A DNA stretch of 10,000 bases from Halisarca cf. caerulea. Lineage: Eukaryota; Porifera; Demospongiae; Chondrillida; Halisarcidae. Location of the stretch: assembly GCA_963170055.1 (NCBI GenBank), contig CAUJGJ010000040.1:3222701-3232700 (forward strand), in the 5' to 3' direction. The notes below the pieces were generated by a model. That model saw nothing but the letters and a program-made list of their open reading frames with translations. It did no database searches and was not told where the DNA came from. Made by a program: the position numbers and the translations under genes. Shown piece by piece: positions 1-8,470 of the stretch; position 1 is the first letter of the stretch; every line of letters begins with the position of its first letter.

Positions 1-1990
1 GTATTATAATTTTTATTAAAATTTATAAAATATATGCAAACAATTATGTGTATTGTATTTCACAGTACGAATGTTTCAAGGTATATAGAGTAAATATAAA
101 CACTAATTTAATCAGTAAAGAAGATTTTGGTAGTTCATATCTTCATAAACCATTGCGTTTTCATGTGCTTTTGGATTAATCTTGATTTACATTGGCATAG
201 ACATATATGCGTCTAATCTATTCTATCAATTAAGAGACATAAAATACATGATACAGTTTGGAAGTACCTGCAAGTGTGCACTTCAGTCGTTGAAGGTGAA
301 CTGAACTACACTACCCGTATCCTATTATAATACTTTATATATTATCACCGGCTAGCAGTCCAGCAGCTATATAGTGCCAAATATTGCACAAATTGTGAAT
401 TGCGGGATGGCCTTATGTCCACAATGTCACGCACTTCTTTGACAACACACTGAGACATAGCTGTTAGTCACAGTCTATAATATATATGCCGTACGGGCAC
501 TAAGCTTCGCAGGAATTTTACTTTGCATAATTATATGAGTAATGCGATGTTCATTTAATAATTTTCAGTTTACAAATATATCTGGTTCTATTACATACAG
601 TAGTCCAATATTATCTACTGTGTAGTAGGACAAGTTCTTTACTTTGTCAATACTTGTCCTGTGAAAAATAGTGCTGATATAAAATACAACCATGCACGGT
701 GTGTCTAATTGGGAAGGTCCACAGAAACCAGATGTTTATATTGCATGTGTGCTACCCATCCCCATGTGTTAAAGGCAATTTTGAACGTACTTACTTTGCA
801 GGGTCAACAGTGACTGAGCATGGATATAAACTGTGTGTGCATACAAATCAAATAGTGTAGTAACTGTTAAGGTTACTATTGTAACAACTGAACATTTTTC
901 TACAGTAACAGTTACTGTAAGCTCTGCTCCACCTAGCGCTCCAAGTGGAATGAAATTGAACCATTGTGTAAAAGGAAAGACCTAATAGTCTAGTTGAACA
1001 ACATAAATGTACTGTATCATTGTTAACTCTTCTTTTGCATGCCATTGAATATGCAAATGTATCTGTAATCTATGATATTTCAGAACCCGTTGCAAATGGG
1101 ATTAACACCTTCCATGCATGTTCGCAATGACCTTGTGCAATTCCATTCCAGCCTAGTATCCACATTATATTATATGCAAACCCAAAAGGATATATCAGCT
1201 GTACCAGCTGTTAATCCGCTGTACAAGCTAATTACAGTTATATTTGATTGGTTTTTGCTTTGAATAATATAATTGAATATTATGGAAACACAAAAGGAAT
1301 CCTTTGATGTTTCCTTTAAATCTTCTGGGTTCGAAAATTTGCGAATACAAGTTTGAATATTTCATAAGGGAATTGCACATTACAGCAAACAATGGAATGT
1401 GTTTACTATTAATATAATGATATAATAATTGTAAATTTAAAAGAGTGATGTGTTTCAATTAATATAGCACGATAGACTTAGTATGATTAATATATTATGT
1501 TTAATGAAGCATGAAAGAAGGAAGGTTACTGCTGGCTGTGTGTCAAATGAAAATTAATTCATAGGTACTTTTAAGTGTATCATAGCAATCACAACTGTTA
1601 CACTTTCAAATGATAAGAACACTTGCAGCAGTGAGACTACAAGGAATATCACCACCCTGAGGTTATTATTAGTCTACCGAAGTCTGATAACTCCCTGTAT
1701 GGTATCCTGTCTGTAAGATAATGTTGTCTAAAAGAGTCTATCTTGTCTCCTTATGGTATTGTGTAAACCAGAGAGATAACCATATAATTGTACACAGTCT
1801 CTTGCTGTGTGCATGCAGTGGCTGTACTTTCCCAAGCAGTACAGTTGTCACCATATATGATCATAGTGAATGCACCAACAATCAGCATGGATATAAACTC
1901 GATCTGTGCATGTATAACTTGAATGGGATTACATGATGTCACTAGAATTGCAAAAAAAAAACATTGTAAGCAATGCCATTTTTACCCCAT
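1..1990. other. AT-rich intergenic sequence, no gene recognised
   Basis: No convincing exon, RNA gene or transposon was found here on either strand. The open frames present are all under 80 codons, have low-complexity or unpatterned translations, and lack recognisable domains. Small structures exist: a perfect 8-bp palindrome with one central base (acagtaac-a-gttactgt, about 903-919), and a diverged pair of short direct repeats near 818 and 1887 (listed separately). The last 50 bases hold a pyrimidine-rich stretch ending in ttag (about 1979-1992). That could be a 3' splice site for a 5'-UTR exon of the gene starting at 2035, but this is only a possibility. Confidence 0.6.
818..1905 (+). repeat. 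Pair of short diverged direct repeats
   Basis: The 15-mer gcatggatataaact occurs near 818-833 and again near 1887-1901. Both copies are followed a few bases later by a similar tgtgcat element, giving about 30 bases of relatedness. The intervening kilobase is not repeated. The span given covers both copies. They may be remnants of a dispersed repeat; two short copies do not allow a family to be named. Confidence 0.4.
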
Positions 1991-2034
1991 TAGAAGCTTA
2001 AAGTTTCCATTTGTGCGGGGCGGTAGTAAATCCA

Positions 2035-2573
2035 ATGGACAGGCTGTGGAAGGTGTCCTTGGTGTTGTTGTTTGCTGGAGTGACATCCTCTAAAGATTGC
2101 GCTCAGCATAAAGTGTGCAATGATCCTCAACAAGTGTTGGAAGCCATCAGAACTTACCCTGAAAATTATCAACAGCTTCGCAATGCCTTCTATCCCATCA
2201 ATCGAGCCAGGCCTTCCAGTGTCATCATTGCCTACTTCACTAACTACACAAATCGTTTGCCTCAGGAGTGTAAACAGGGAACATTTCCGTGGGAGACTTA
2301 CCCATCAATCCCCAGCAACTTCACACACCTTGTGTGGTACACTTGGACAACTACCCCAATTTTCAGTGCAATAACAGAGTATAAGATGTATGAATACGGC
2401 CTCTACCTTCCAGCTTTGAGTTACTATTTTCTCTTCAACAAATCTTCTCCCTTCTTCCCACCATCACAAATTGCATGCATCAAAATTGATTTGGCAGTTA
2501 GGGTACCTCCATATGAAACGCTAGGAGATGTTACCATACAAGTGAGTTACTTACCCATATACACAATGTCATA

Positions 2574-2639
<66 letters not shown>

Positions 2640-2738
2640 AACACACCAACACACACACACACAAACACACACACACACGCACACACACACACACACACAC
2701 GCACACACACACACACATCACACACACACACACACACA

Positions 2739-2806
<68 letters not shown>

Positions 2807-2807
2807 C

Positions 2808-2877
<70 letters not shown>

Positions 2878-2890
2878 AACACACACACCA

Positions 2891-2922
<32 letters not shown>

Positions 2923-4049
2923 ACACCTTACACAAAAATTGTCTGCATTTGCATGTCGCTGGCTGTATATATCAACTTATAATAGGCAATAATATCAGTA
3001 CATGTCATGTTTACAGTTACTGTTGAATTACCTCCTTGTTTCTCACTGAACAGGTAGCTGGAATGATTGCATCAAGTATGGAGTGGGGAAAGAATCATGG
3101 CTTCCGCAATCCTCTTTACATAAAGTTATCTACCAAACCTCAGCTGTTTGATGTTCGCATCTACAACCACATGTCCCAAGGTGCATCCGTAAATGGTCCA
3201 CGAGCTGATAAAGCATTTCAGTTAATAAACAGGTCTGTGGTCCTACTAGGATTCTTTGTAATATGTTCCAAAGGATCAAATATTGCTGAATATGTACAAA
3301 AAGGTAGAAATAAAGTTAGAATACCTTTATACTGGGCTACAGCAACTCTTGCCCCAGTATTCACTTTGTACACAATGACAAAATTTATTATTTCTCATTG
3401 TCCTCTACTACCCAATGGACACTCGAAAGTGGACTGCTTCGGAGTAGTACTAGTAGTGATGATTTTCATCTCACTTTGTGGGATGGCAGCAACTGTTCAT
3501 AGTAAGCATTTGAACTTACCCCATCCAAAAATATGTGGAATCTTCAGGTGTTGTGGACGAAGGAGACATAAAGTGCTAACCACACTATCACTGTGGGGTA
3601 TCTACTGCAGTATTCTATGTCTCCTCTATAGTGCTCCTTATCAGGTTCTAATGGTGTGTGCTAGCCCACACTTGTATGGACTAGCCATCATCACAGCATG
3701 GTGCGTAATGATTGGGCTCATCATGATATCATCAATTCCGTTCACAATTGATCAAATTTTCCTTGCCGACAAAGACTTCAGGACCACACCTAAGCAAGCA
3801 TTACAACAAGTACTATTTCTTTGTTTCATAACTCTCCTGGTTTTCGGTATTGGATCACTCACCTTCAGCCTCACTCTTCTACTGCATGTGAGTAAATATG
3901 GAGAGAGGACCATCAGTGTGACGGTAGCTCTCTTCTTCTTGATGAAACACGTAGTTATTCCCATAGTCTCATACGCCATGAGGAAAACTTTGCAAGTTGC
4001 GCGTGAAACGTCAATGAAAATGATAGCCAGAAATGAAGAACTATTATAA
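2035..4049 (+). CDS. Two-exon gene: signal peptide, ectodomain and predicted 7-helix membrane protein
   Basis: Exon 1 (2035-2541, 169 codons) and exon 2 (3054-4049, 331 codons plus TAA) join in phase 0 to give 500 residues. The start is the ATG at 2035: the same frame is open back to a TAA at 1999, but the only earlier start-like codon is TTG at 2011, not a normal animal start. Residues 1-19 are a signal peptide (hydrophobic core VSLVLLFAG). The ectodomain (20 to about 224) has Cys22, 28, 79 and 148 and sequons at Asn70, 95 and 135. Hydrophobic stretches lie near 225-241 (weak), 259-283, 297-317, 343-371, 376-400, 418-448 and 455-477. With seven helices, the basic loops (K252-R258, R334-K342) and basic tail all fall inside, fitting the positive-inside rule. 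I recognise no family; there is no GPS motif or DRY/NPxxY-type signature. It is a candidate cell-surface receptor-like or transporter-like protein. Function is unknown. Confidence 0.8.
2542..3053 (+). other. Intron of the 7-helix gene (phase 0, GT-AG)
   Basis: The donor is A|GTGAGT at 2542, close to the animal consensus. The acceptor is a pyrimidine-rich tract (cctccttgtttctcactgaacag) ending at 3053. Removing 512 bases joins two open frames in phase 0 and leads directly from a glycosylatable ectodomain to the membrane half of the same protein. The open frame reading His-Thr repeats into the intron is therefore not protein. Confidence 0.85.
2576..2926 (+). repeat. (CA)n microsatellite, about 350 bp, interrupted
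   Basis: The tract is almost pure CA dinucleotide on the + strand, broken by small changes such as ccaac (about 2639, 2647, 2876, 2888), caaac, cgc and catcac units. It fills about two thirds of the intron. It produces long spurious His-Thr (+) and Cys-Val (-) frames that should not be annotated as genes. The recurrent ccaac and catcac interruptions suggest internal duplication of interrupted blocks rather than simple slippage alone. Confidence 0.98.
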
Positions 4050-4641
4050 TAGTAATATTTAAGAATCGATAGTGTATATTTAAATCCTATAAGTGGTAAT
4101 CACTTGGTAATATATCTTTTATATGTTTGCATGCAACTACTGTGAATTCTGTTATTCAAGACACTTGTATAAACTGGACAGTTGTATAAACTAGATGATT
4201 ATGTGCCCAGATTCTTCTCATATTTCTCCTCCAGCATGCATTTGATATATATCTGCAAAAAAATATGACACCAATTAATTTATTAATTAATATAATGATT
4301 TATTGTGGCAACCCAGGAAAGTCAGGACACCTCTGTAATCAGGACGCTTTTGGAGGTCCCCAAAGTGTCCACATCACACAGGTTCCTCTGTACATCACAT
4401 TATATGCAACCTTTATCTGGTATGAGTGTTTAATATGAAAATTATCAATACTAACATTATTTATATAGCATACCACATCATAAGAAGCGGTTTGAGTTTA
4501 ACAAATCTGTGGGATGTCACCGTGATTGCGTGTACTGCTCCTAAACATTTGCTCGTGAGTGAAGCGCCTGCGGGGAATTTACGAGTAGAAAGCCCATCGC
4601 TGGATGTGCATGACCCCCTTTAGCCATGAAATGAAAAATCC
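4050..4641. other. 3' flank of the 7-helix gene, non-coding
   Basis: This is AT-rich sequence after the TAA at 4047. No canonical AATAAA polyadenylation signal was seen close to the stop. A 17-base period is visible around 4165-4195 (ttgtataaact followed by ga, twice). Around 4322-4415 there is a degenerate repeat patch with tcaggac and cctctgta words and a hairpin (listed separately). An open frame of about 65 codons near 4426 has no recognisable content. Confidence 0.5.
4342..4370 (+). repeat. Imperfect hairpin in a degenerate repeat patch
   Basis: The 5' arm ggacgcttttgg pairs with the 3' arm ccaaagtgtcc with one bulge and one mismatch around a short loop. It sits beside two copies of tcaggac (4322 and 4339, 17 bases apart) and two copies of cctctgta (near 4330 and 4385). 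This looks like a decayed unit of an interspersed or tandem repeat. Confidence 0.5.
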
Positions 4642-4814
4642 GGAAAATCCGAAACCGCTAGATGGTATTCAACAGACATCTTCACCAAACGCCTAGATTA
4701 ACGCCAAGTACCGGTACAAGTACTTTAGACCTGCTAACAAACCGGTACTTGGCGTTAATCTAGGCGTTTGGTGAAGATGTCTGTTTAATACCATCTAGAG
4801 GTTTCGGATATTCC
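4642..4814. repeat. Long near-perfect inverted repeat, 74-bp arms, 25-bp spacer
   Basis: The left arm 4642-4715 is the reverse complement of the right arm 4741-4814, with about three mismatches by hand alignment (near the outer aaaatcc/atatcc, cgctaga/ctctaga and attcaac/attaaac positions). The spacer is 4716-4740. The innermost bases of each arm contain the palindrome accggt. A transcript from either strand would fold into a hairpin of about 74 pairs. No clear target-site duplication flanks it and no open frame lies inside. Options are a foldback/MITE-like element, a recent local inverted duplication, or a hairpin RNA precursor. The sequence alone does not decide. Confidence 0.9.
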
Positions 4815-4848
4815 TTGACCAATCCCGTGATGGGAGGTTTTCAAGGAA
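4811..4848 (+). repeat. Second hairpin abutting the long inverted repeat
   Basis: TTCCTTGA at 4811-4818 pairs exactly with TCAAGGAA at 4841-4848. Inside, atccc and tggga can extend the stem around a gtga loop. Its first four bases are the last four of the right arm of the long inverted repeat, so the two structures overlap and would compete or stack. It is not followed by a T-run and is not a bacterial-type terminator. Confidence 0.6.
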
Positions 4849-5738
4849 CATCCGTTACTCCTCTGCCCATGCAGTGCTACTGATGAAGGGTGGAATTCCC
4901 AGAAAAGGCCTTATAGCACATTGGCAAAACAGCGATGTTTTGTCTCAGATTTTCGTGGTTAGTATAATTTTCTATCTACCCTAGCTTTAGTTGGAGCTTT
5001 CTCAGAAGTTAAGAACAGAATTTTAGAATAGTCGCGTCTTTACGCGTTGAAGTCCTCTCTTCTTACTGTGAGAATTTTTTTGCCACGGTGATGGTGCTTT
5101 TTATAGTATGGTCAAAGCACAACTACACCCTTTTGCTGATACGTAGGCATAGCATCACAAAAGTTGCCTTCTTCCCCATTCTGCTGATATGTGAAATTTC
5201 GTACATCATCTGAAAGACGCTAAATGACGTATTGAAATCAGCCGCTAATTGATGACATTGAAAACAAGCACCGCCCACAATCAGAACAAGCAACCAACGG
5301 TTATAAACACCCTATGTAGTGGTGCTTTTTCTTGCTTTTTTACTTTAATATCAGATTCTCTGAAATGAGGCCTAACTGTTCAAAATATGGTACCTTCAAA
5401 GACTTGCAGATAAAATAGAAAGGTTCAGTACATACACGTATTGCTTTTAACTCCATGTGAACTTTGAATGTTGTATAAATGTTGATAACGTTGTCTCTAT
5501 ACCACGATTTCTAAAAGTTTTTGTGTCGTCATTCGTTCACCAACGATGTTCACCTTCACTGCAGTCCTTTAGCAGGGAATGTGGAACGCCTGACAAATAG
5601 AAAGAAAGGGACAGACATTGCTAGCTAGAACTTTTGGTGAGTCGATAAGAAGAGTGCCTTACCAAGCACGCTTGTAACGAAGTAGAGTACTAGCGTTCTG
5701 GTCTTCAATATTTGGCACTGGTAATGTGCATTCATTGT
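4849..5738. other. Non-coding sequence left of the piggyBac insertion
   Basis: No gene, RNA or recognisable mobile element was found. The stretch is less AT-rich than the first 2 kb. It contains only small features, such as a cgcgt...acgcg hairpin near 5033-5046 and two similar tggtgcttttt words near 5091 and 5321. By eye the left flank of the transposon does not match the upstream region of the gene at 9128. It therefore gives no support for the transposon sitting inside an intact gene copy. Confidence 0.45.
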
Positions 5739-5742
5739 TTAA

Positions 5743-5756
5743 CCTTTTTCAGACTG
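5743..5756 (+). repeat. piggyBac left terminal inverted repeat
   Basis: These are the fourteen bases directly after the left TTAA. They match the reverse complement of 8222-8235 at 11 of 14 positions, with the outermost six (ccttt t) identical. Confidence 0.8.
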
Positions 5757-5780
5757 TGTTTGTCATCACTAGCCCGTTAA

Positions 5781-5803
5781 GGACCGTTAGCCACTACAGT
5801 GGC
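5781..5803 (+). repeat. piggyBac left subterminal inverted repeat
   Basis: This 23-bp repeat ends in gccactacagtggc. It matches the reverse complement of 8194-8216 at 22 of 23 positions. It contains its own palindrome, GCCACT-NN-AGTGGC, so each end of the transposon carries a two-fold symmetric site. By analogy with piggyBac internal repeats it is the likely transposase recognition site. Confidence 0.9.
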
Positions 5804-6203
5804 ACAAACTTTTCAGTTCTTGATCTGTCTTGCCAGAAGCACATGTACAGACACAGCTTTGGTTCGCCGTACGAACATGTATATCAGTTCAAAGGACCTC
5901 GCCCTTGTTCAAGTGGCCATTATACCCTCAGTATGTTCATTAATGTTAAGTATGATGCCGTTTAGCATAGAACGTTAGGTTTCTTGCTTGAGGTACCATA
6001 GATAATCCTGCACGCCTGTTTCAGTAGCTCTATTTCGAGCGTTTAAGTGTTTGGTACCCGTTATAGGCTGTCGATGGTTAATGCCGTCTTTCTGGGCTTT
6101 TAGCTACACAAAGTCCGGGTTTAATCTCGGCGAGCTATCAAGTACTTCACAGCATTTTATACAAGCAAATTTCATTATACTACACACCCAGAATTAAAGA
6201 ACA

Positions 6204-7932
6204 ATGGCACAGTACATAGGATTTCACAAAGTAATGGATGACATAAACGGTGAGGACAGTGATTGGTGTGATTCTGACGATGACTTGGTTCCGAACGTGC
6301 TTGATGGTGGAATCGACAGCTTTATATCCTCCAGGCACCACCAAGCTGAGGACCCTCTGGACAGGATTGAACATTGCCAGGAAGACACCATCTTAGAGGA
6401 GGCTGAGGAATCCAAAGTTCAGCCTGTATCATCTCCACTGAGCAATGAGTCAGCCACTGTACTTCTATCAGCAAGTGAGTCATTCATGCTAGTGCCAGGT
6501 CCAAGAAGATCAGTCCTCATTGATGTTGATGAAGACAGCAAGCCAGATGACATCTGCAAAATATGGGGAGAGGACACATTTGCTACAATAGCAGATCAGA
6601 CTAACTTGTATGCTGCACAAAAAACACAGCAAAGTGGGAGGATGTCAGTGACGAGGAATTGCAGTCCCTTATAGGAATTCAACTAGCAATGGGAATAGTG
6701 CGATTACCATCAGCATATGATTACTGGAGCACCAATCCCATTCTCAATGCACCTGGAATTGTTTCTGGAATGGGACGAAACAGATTCCGCTCCATCCTCA
6801 GTCATCTCCATCTAAACAATTCCAGGATGCCAGGGCGTGATGACCAAGAGTATGACAAATTACAAAAGGTCAAGCCACTGAAGGAGAAGAGTCGCCTTAA
6901 CAGTTAGGCCAGCTATTAACCCAACCAGTAACTTGCAGTGGACGAGGCCATGATGTTATTTACGGGTCGCAGAGTAATTAAGCAGTATATATATGCCCAT
7001 GAAACCAATCAAGAGGGGATACAATATGTGGTACCTTTGTGACTCTACAAACGGCTAACTCTACAACATGGCACTCTACACAGGGGCTACAGGCAGCAAT
7101 AATGAGGATTCACTGTCTTCTCGAGTGGTTCAGAATCTGGTACAGCTACTATATGGTGCCAACCACCATATCTACATGGATAACTACTTTAGTAGCATCC
7201 CCCTGGCTCTGAAACTAGCAGAAGACAGCACTTACACAATCGGCACCATGAGGACAGGGAGTAAGCACTGGCCAGTAGAATTTAATAACATTAAAGTTCT
7301 GACAAAGAACATGCAACGAGGTGAAAGTGTATGCAAGCTAGTTCAGGAATTTAGTGCATTGTTTGGAAAGATAACAAGTGTGTAGCCTTCCTGAATAACG
7401 TTGCCGACCCGATCAAGCAAACACATGGCCCAAGGCGGAACAAGGATGGGACAAGATCACAGATACCGCGCTCTGAGGCCGTCAACTTGTATAACAAGCA
7501 CATGGGAGGAGTAGACGTCTTCGACTCTAGACGCAAGACTTAACTTGTAGTCGTAAATCTAAGAAATGGTGGGTGAGGATCTACTACTTTCTCTTAGACA
7601 CAGCCATCGCGAACGCCTATATATTGTACAGGGAGACACCAGCAACGAAGAAATTAACTTACCAAGAGTTCGTCCTCTCCATTATCGAACATCTTTTTGC
7701 GTCACCTAGCTCAAGGAAACGGCAGGCATGCAGTCAACCATCACCAGCGGGCCGTCTTCAGGGCAGACACTTCCCGTACAAAACGAACAAGGCGTCCCAG
7801 TGCCGTATTTGCCGGGAAAGAAAGAGAACGACGTACACCCGCAAAGACTGCTGCCCCAAAACCCCAGTTCCACTTTGCCCTGCTCCCTGCTTCGGTATTT
7901 ACCATACTAAGCAGAGTATTTCGAGGAAATGA
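6204..7932 (+). pseudogene. Broken piggyBac transposase
   Basis: The ATG at 6204 opens an acidic N-terminal region, followed by the family block around TNLYAAQK (to about 6620). The frame changes at the A-run 6619-6624, and conserved blocks continue: GIQLAMGI, YDYWST, MGRNRFRSIL, YDKL (6632-6890). The stretch 6890-6932 has stops in the main frame (TAG 6905, TAA 6917 and 6929), while a neighbouring frame stays open. The main frame then resumes with VDEAMM. Further breaks are the TGA at 7040 with a frame change, a TAA at 7056 where the family usually has an aromatic residue, a frame change near 7340-7363, and another near 7530-7545. Catalytic aspartates survive at 6941-6943, 7179-7181 (MDNYF) and 7514-7516 with 7523-7525 (GGVDVFD). 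The C-terminal Cys/His-rich domain (C-x2-C at 7801 through CFGIYH near 7905) is intact. The span would code for about 575 residues, normal for the family. It cannot make a whole protein as it stands. Confidence 0.93.
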
Positions 7933-8193
7933 CTCCACGTCCCTCAACGTCTCTACCAGCGGTGGCCATCTGTTTGTATAACTCTGTAATCCGTTTGGAT
8001 ACTTGCGTGTTCTTGTTAACAAGTGCGTTTTATAACAAATTTTATTGCCTTTTTATTCGTCTCATACTGTAACGTATAGCCATAAAAATTGACACGTGCA
8101 TTATACTTAAGGAGCCCTTTCGAATCATATAAATTTTGTGCCGACACGCGAGGTTTCGTCACCCGCGGTCGGTAAGTGTACTTGTTTACAAAA

Positions 8194-8216
8194 GCCACTG
8201 TAGTGGCTAACGGACC
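8194..8216 (-). repeat. piggyBac right subterminal inverted repeat
   Basis: This is the reverse complement of 5781-5803 with a single mismatch (ggt versus gga at the outer edge). It has the same embedded GCCACT-NN-AGTGGC palindrome. It lies 19 bp from the right TTAA, half the distance seen at the left end. Confidence 0.9.
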
Positions 8217-8221
8217 AGTAA

Positions 8222-8235
8222 CGGTCGGTAAAAGG
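8222..8235 (-). repeat. piggyBac right terminal inverted repeat
   Basis: These are the fourteen bases just before the right TTAA. Read on the minus strand they begin ccttttac and match the left terminus at 11 of 14 positions. Confidence 0.8.
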
Positions 8236-8273
8236 TTAAAATTGATTTGTTATGATTAACTGGGCGCTAAAAG

Positions 8274-8470
8274 TGACGTGTTTATATATCTTGTTACAGT
8301 ATATCTATGCAATCACAAGTGGTCTGGCAAGTTTCCATTAAACTTCTTCCCAGACTAAAGTCAACATCATAGGACCTGCTCTTCCATTCTCAACTAGATG
8401 TCCACCTCAAGAGACCTCCAAGGTATAACTGTTCGACTCTCAAGTACCACCTGAAGTGACTTACAAGGAT
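8274..8470 (+). pseudogene. Decayed copy of the 5' end of the downstream type II membrane gene
   Basis: By hand alignment this stretch follows 9110-9340 of the gene at 9128. Shared landmarks in order are gacgtgtt (8275 / 9111), ttacagtat-type words (about 8293 / 9151), ggtctggc (about 8321 / 9187), taaagt..ac (about 8356 / 9220), and aactagatg.ccacct (about 8391 / 9255). They are followed by a second, shortened stem repeat. In the matching frame it reads KVNIIGPALPFSTRCPPQET, close to the gene's KVDTLGAGLQLPTRCPPPQT, then hits a TAA and later a TGA. The region matching the start codon is missing (about 20 bases deleted). It is a non-functional relic of a tandem duplicate and stops matching after about 8470. 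Confidence 0.75.

Larger units (their letters stand above)
5739..8239 (+). mobile_element. piggyBac-type DNA transposon, complete end to end, non-autonomous by mutation
   Basis: The element proper is 5743-8235 (2493 bp), flanked by TTAA at 5739-5742 and 8236-8239, the target-site duplication used by piggyBac transposons. Reading inward from each TTAA, the ends begin cctttttcagactg and ccttttaccgaccg (11 of 14 identical). A 23-bp subterminal inverted repeat (22/23 identical) lies 38 bp inside the left end and 19 bp inside the right end. This asymmetric terminal-plus-internal repeat layout is the known architecture of the family. Inside, a broken transposase reads left to right from 6204 to 7932. 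The first 460 bp (5743-6203) and last 300 bp (7933-8235) are non-coding. The termini look usable, so the copy could in principle be moved by a transposase supplied from another copy. Confidence 0.93.

Noticed and set aside
848..1045. Minus-strand frame and resemblance of 903-945 to the stem repeat DNA (acagttactgtaa...ctgctcca)
   Set aside because: Only about 20 bases match the repeat at about 9374-9400, the flanks do not, and stops occur in the matching frame. Chance or an unrelated simple word is as likely.
2011..2034. Eight extra N-terminal residues for the 7-helix protein
   Set aside because: They depend on a TTG start. The ATG at 2035 directly precedes a good signal peptide and is the normal animal start.
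2576..2926. CRISPR-like regular repeats
   Set aside because: The periodicity is a dinucleotide with irregular interruptions. There are no distinct spacers, and the surrounding sequence is eukaryotic.
2531..2935. Long Cys-Val open frames on the minus strand and His-Thr continuation on the plus strand
   Set aside because: They are produced entirely by the (CA)n microsatellite. The plus-strand one is intron read-through beyond a strong GTGAGT donor at 2542.
3036..3053. Six residues before VAGM as a separate start for the second exon
   Set aside because: They begin at a TTG and lie in the pyrimidine tract and acceptor of the intron. The phase-0 join at 3054 explains the frame better.
4426..4623. 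Plus-strand 65-codon frame after the 7-helix gene
   Set aside because: No domain, no splice context and an unpatterned sequence. It is best left as non-coding.
5726..5965. A 79-codon open frame at the transposon left end
   Set aside because: It runs across the TTAA boundary and both left-end repeats, with no recognisable domain. It is a chance frame in the non-coding left arm of the piggyBac element.
7741..8022. A 93-codon minus-strand frame
   Set aside because: It is antisense to the transposase Cys/His-rich domain, which shows clear family motifs on the plus strand.
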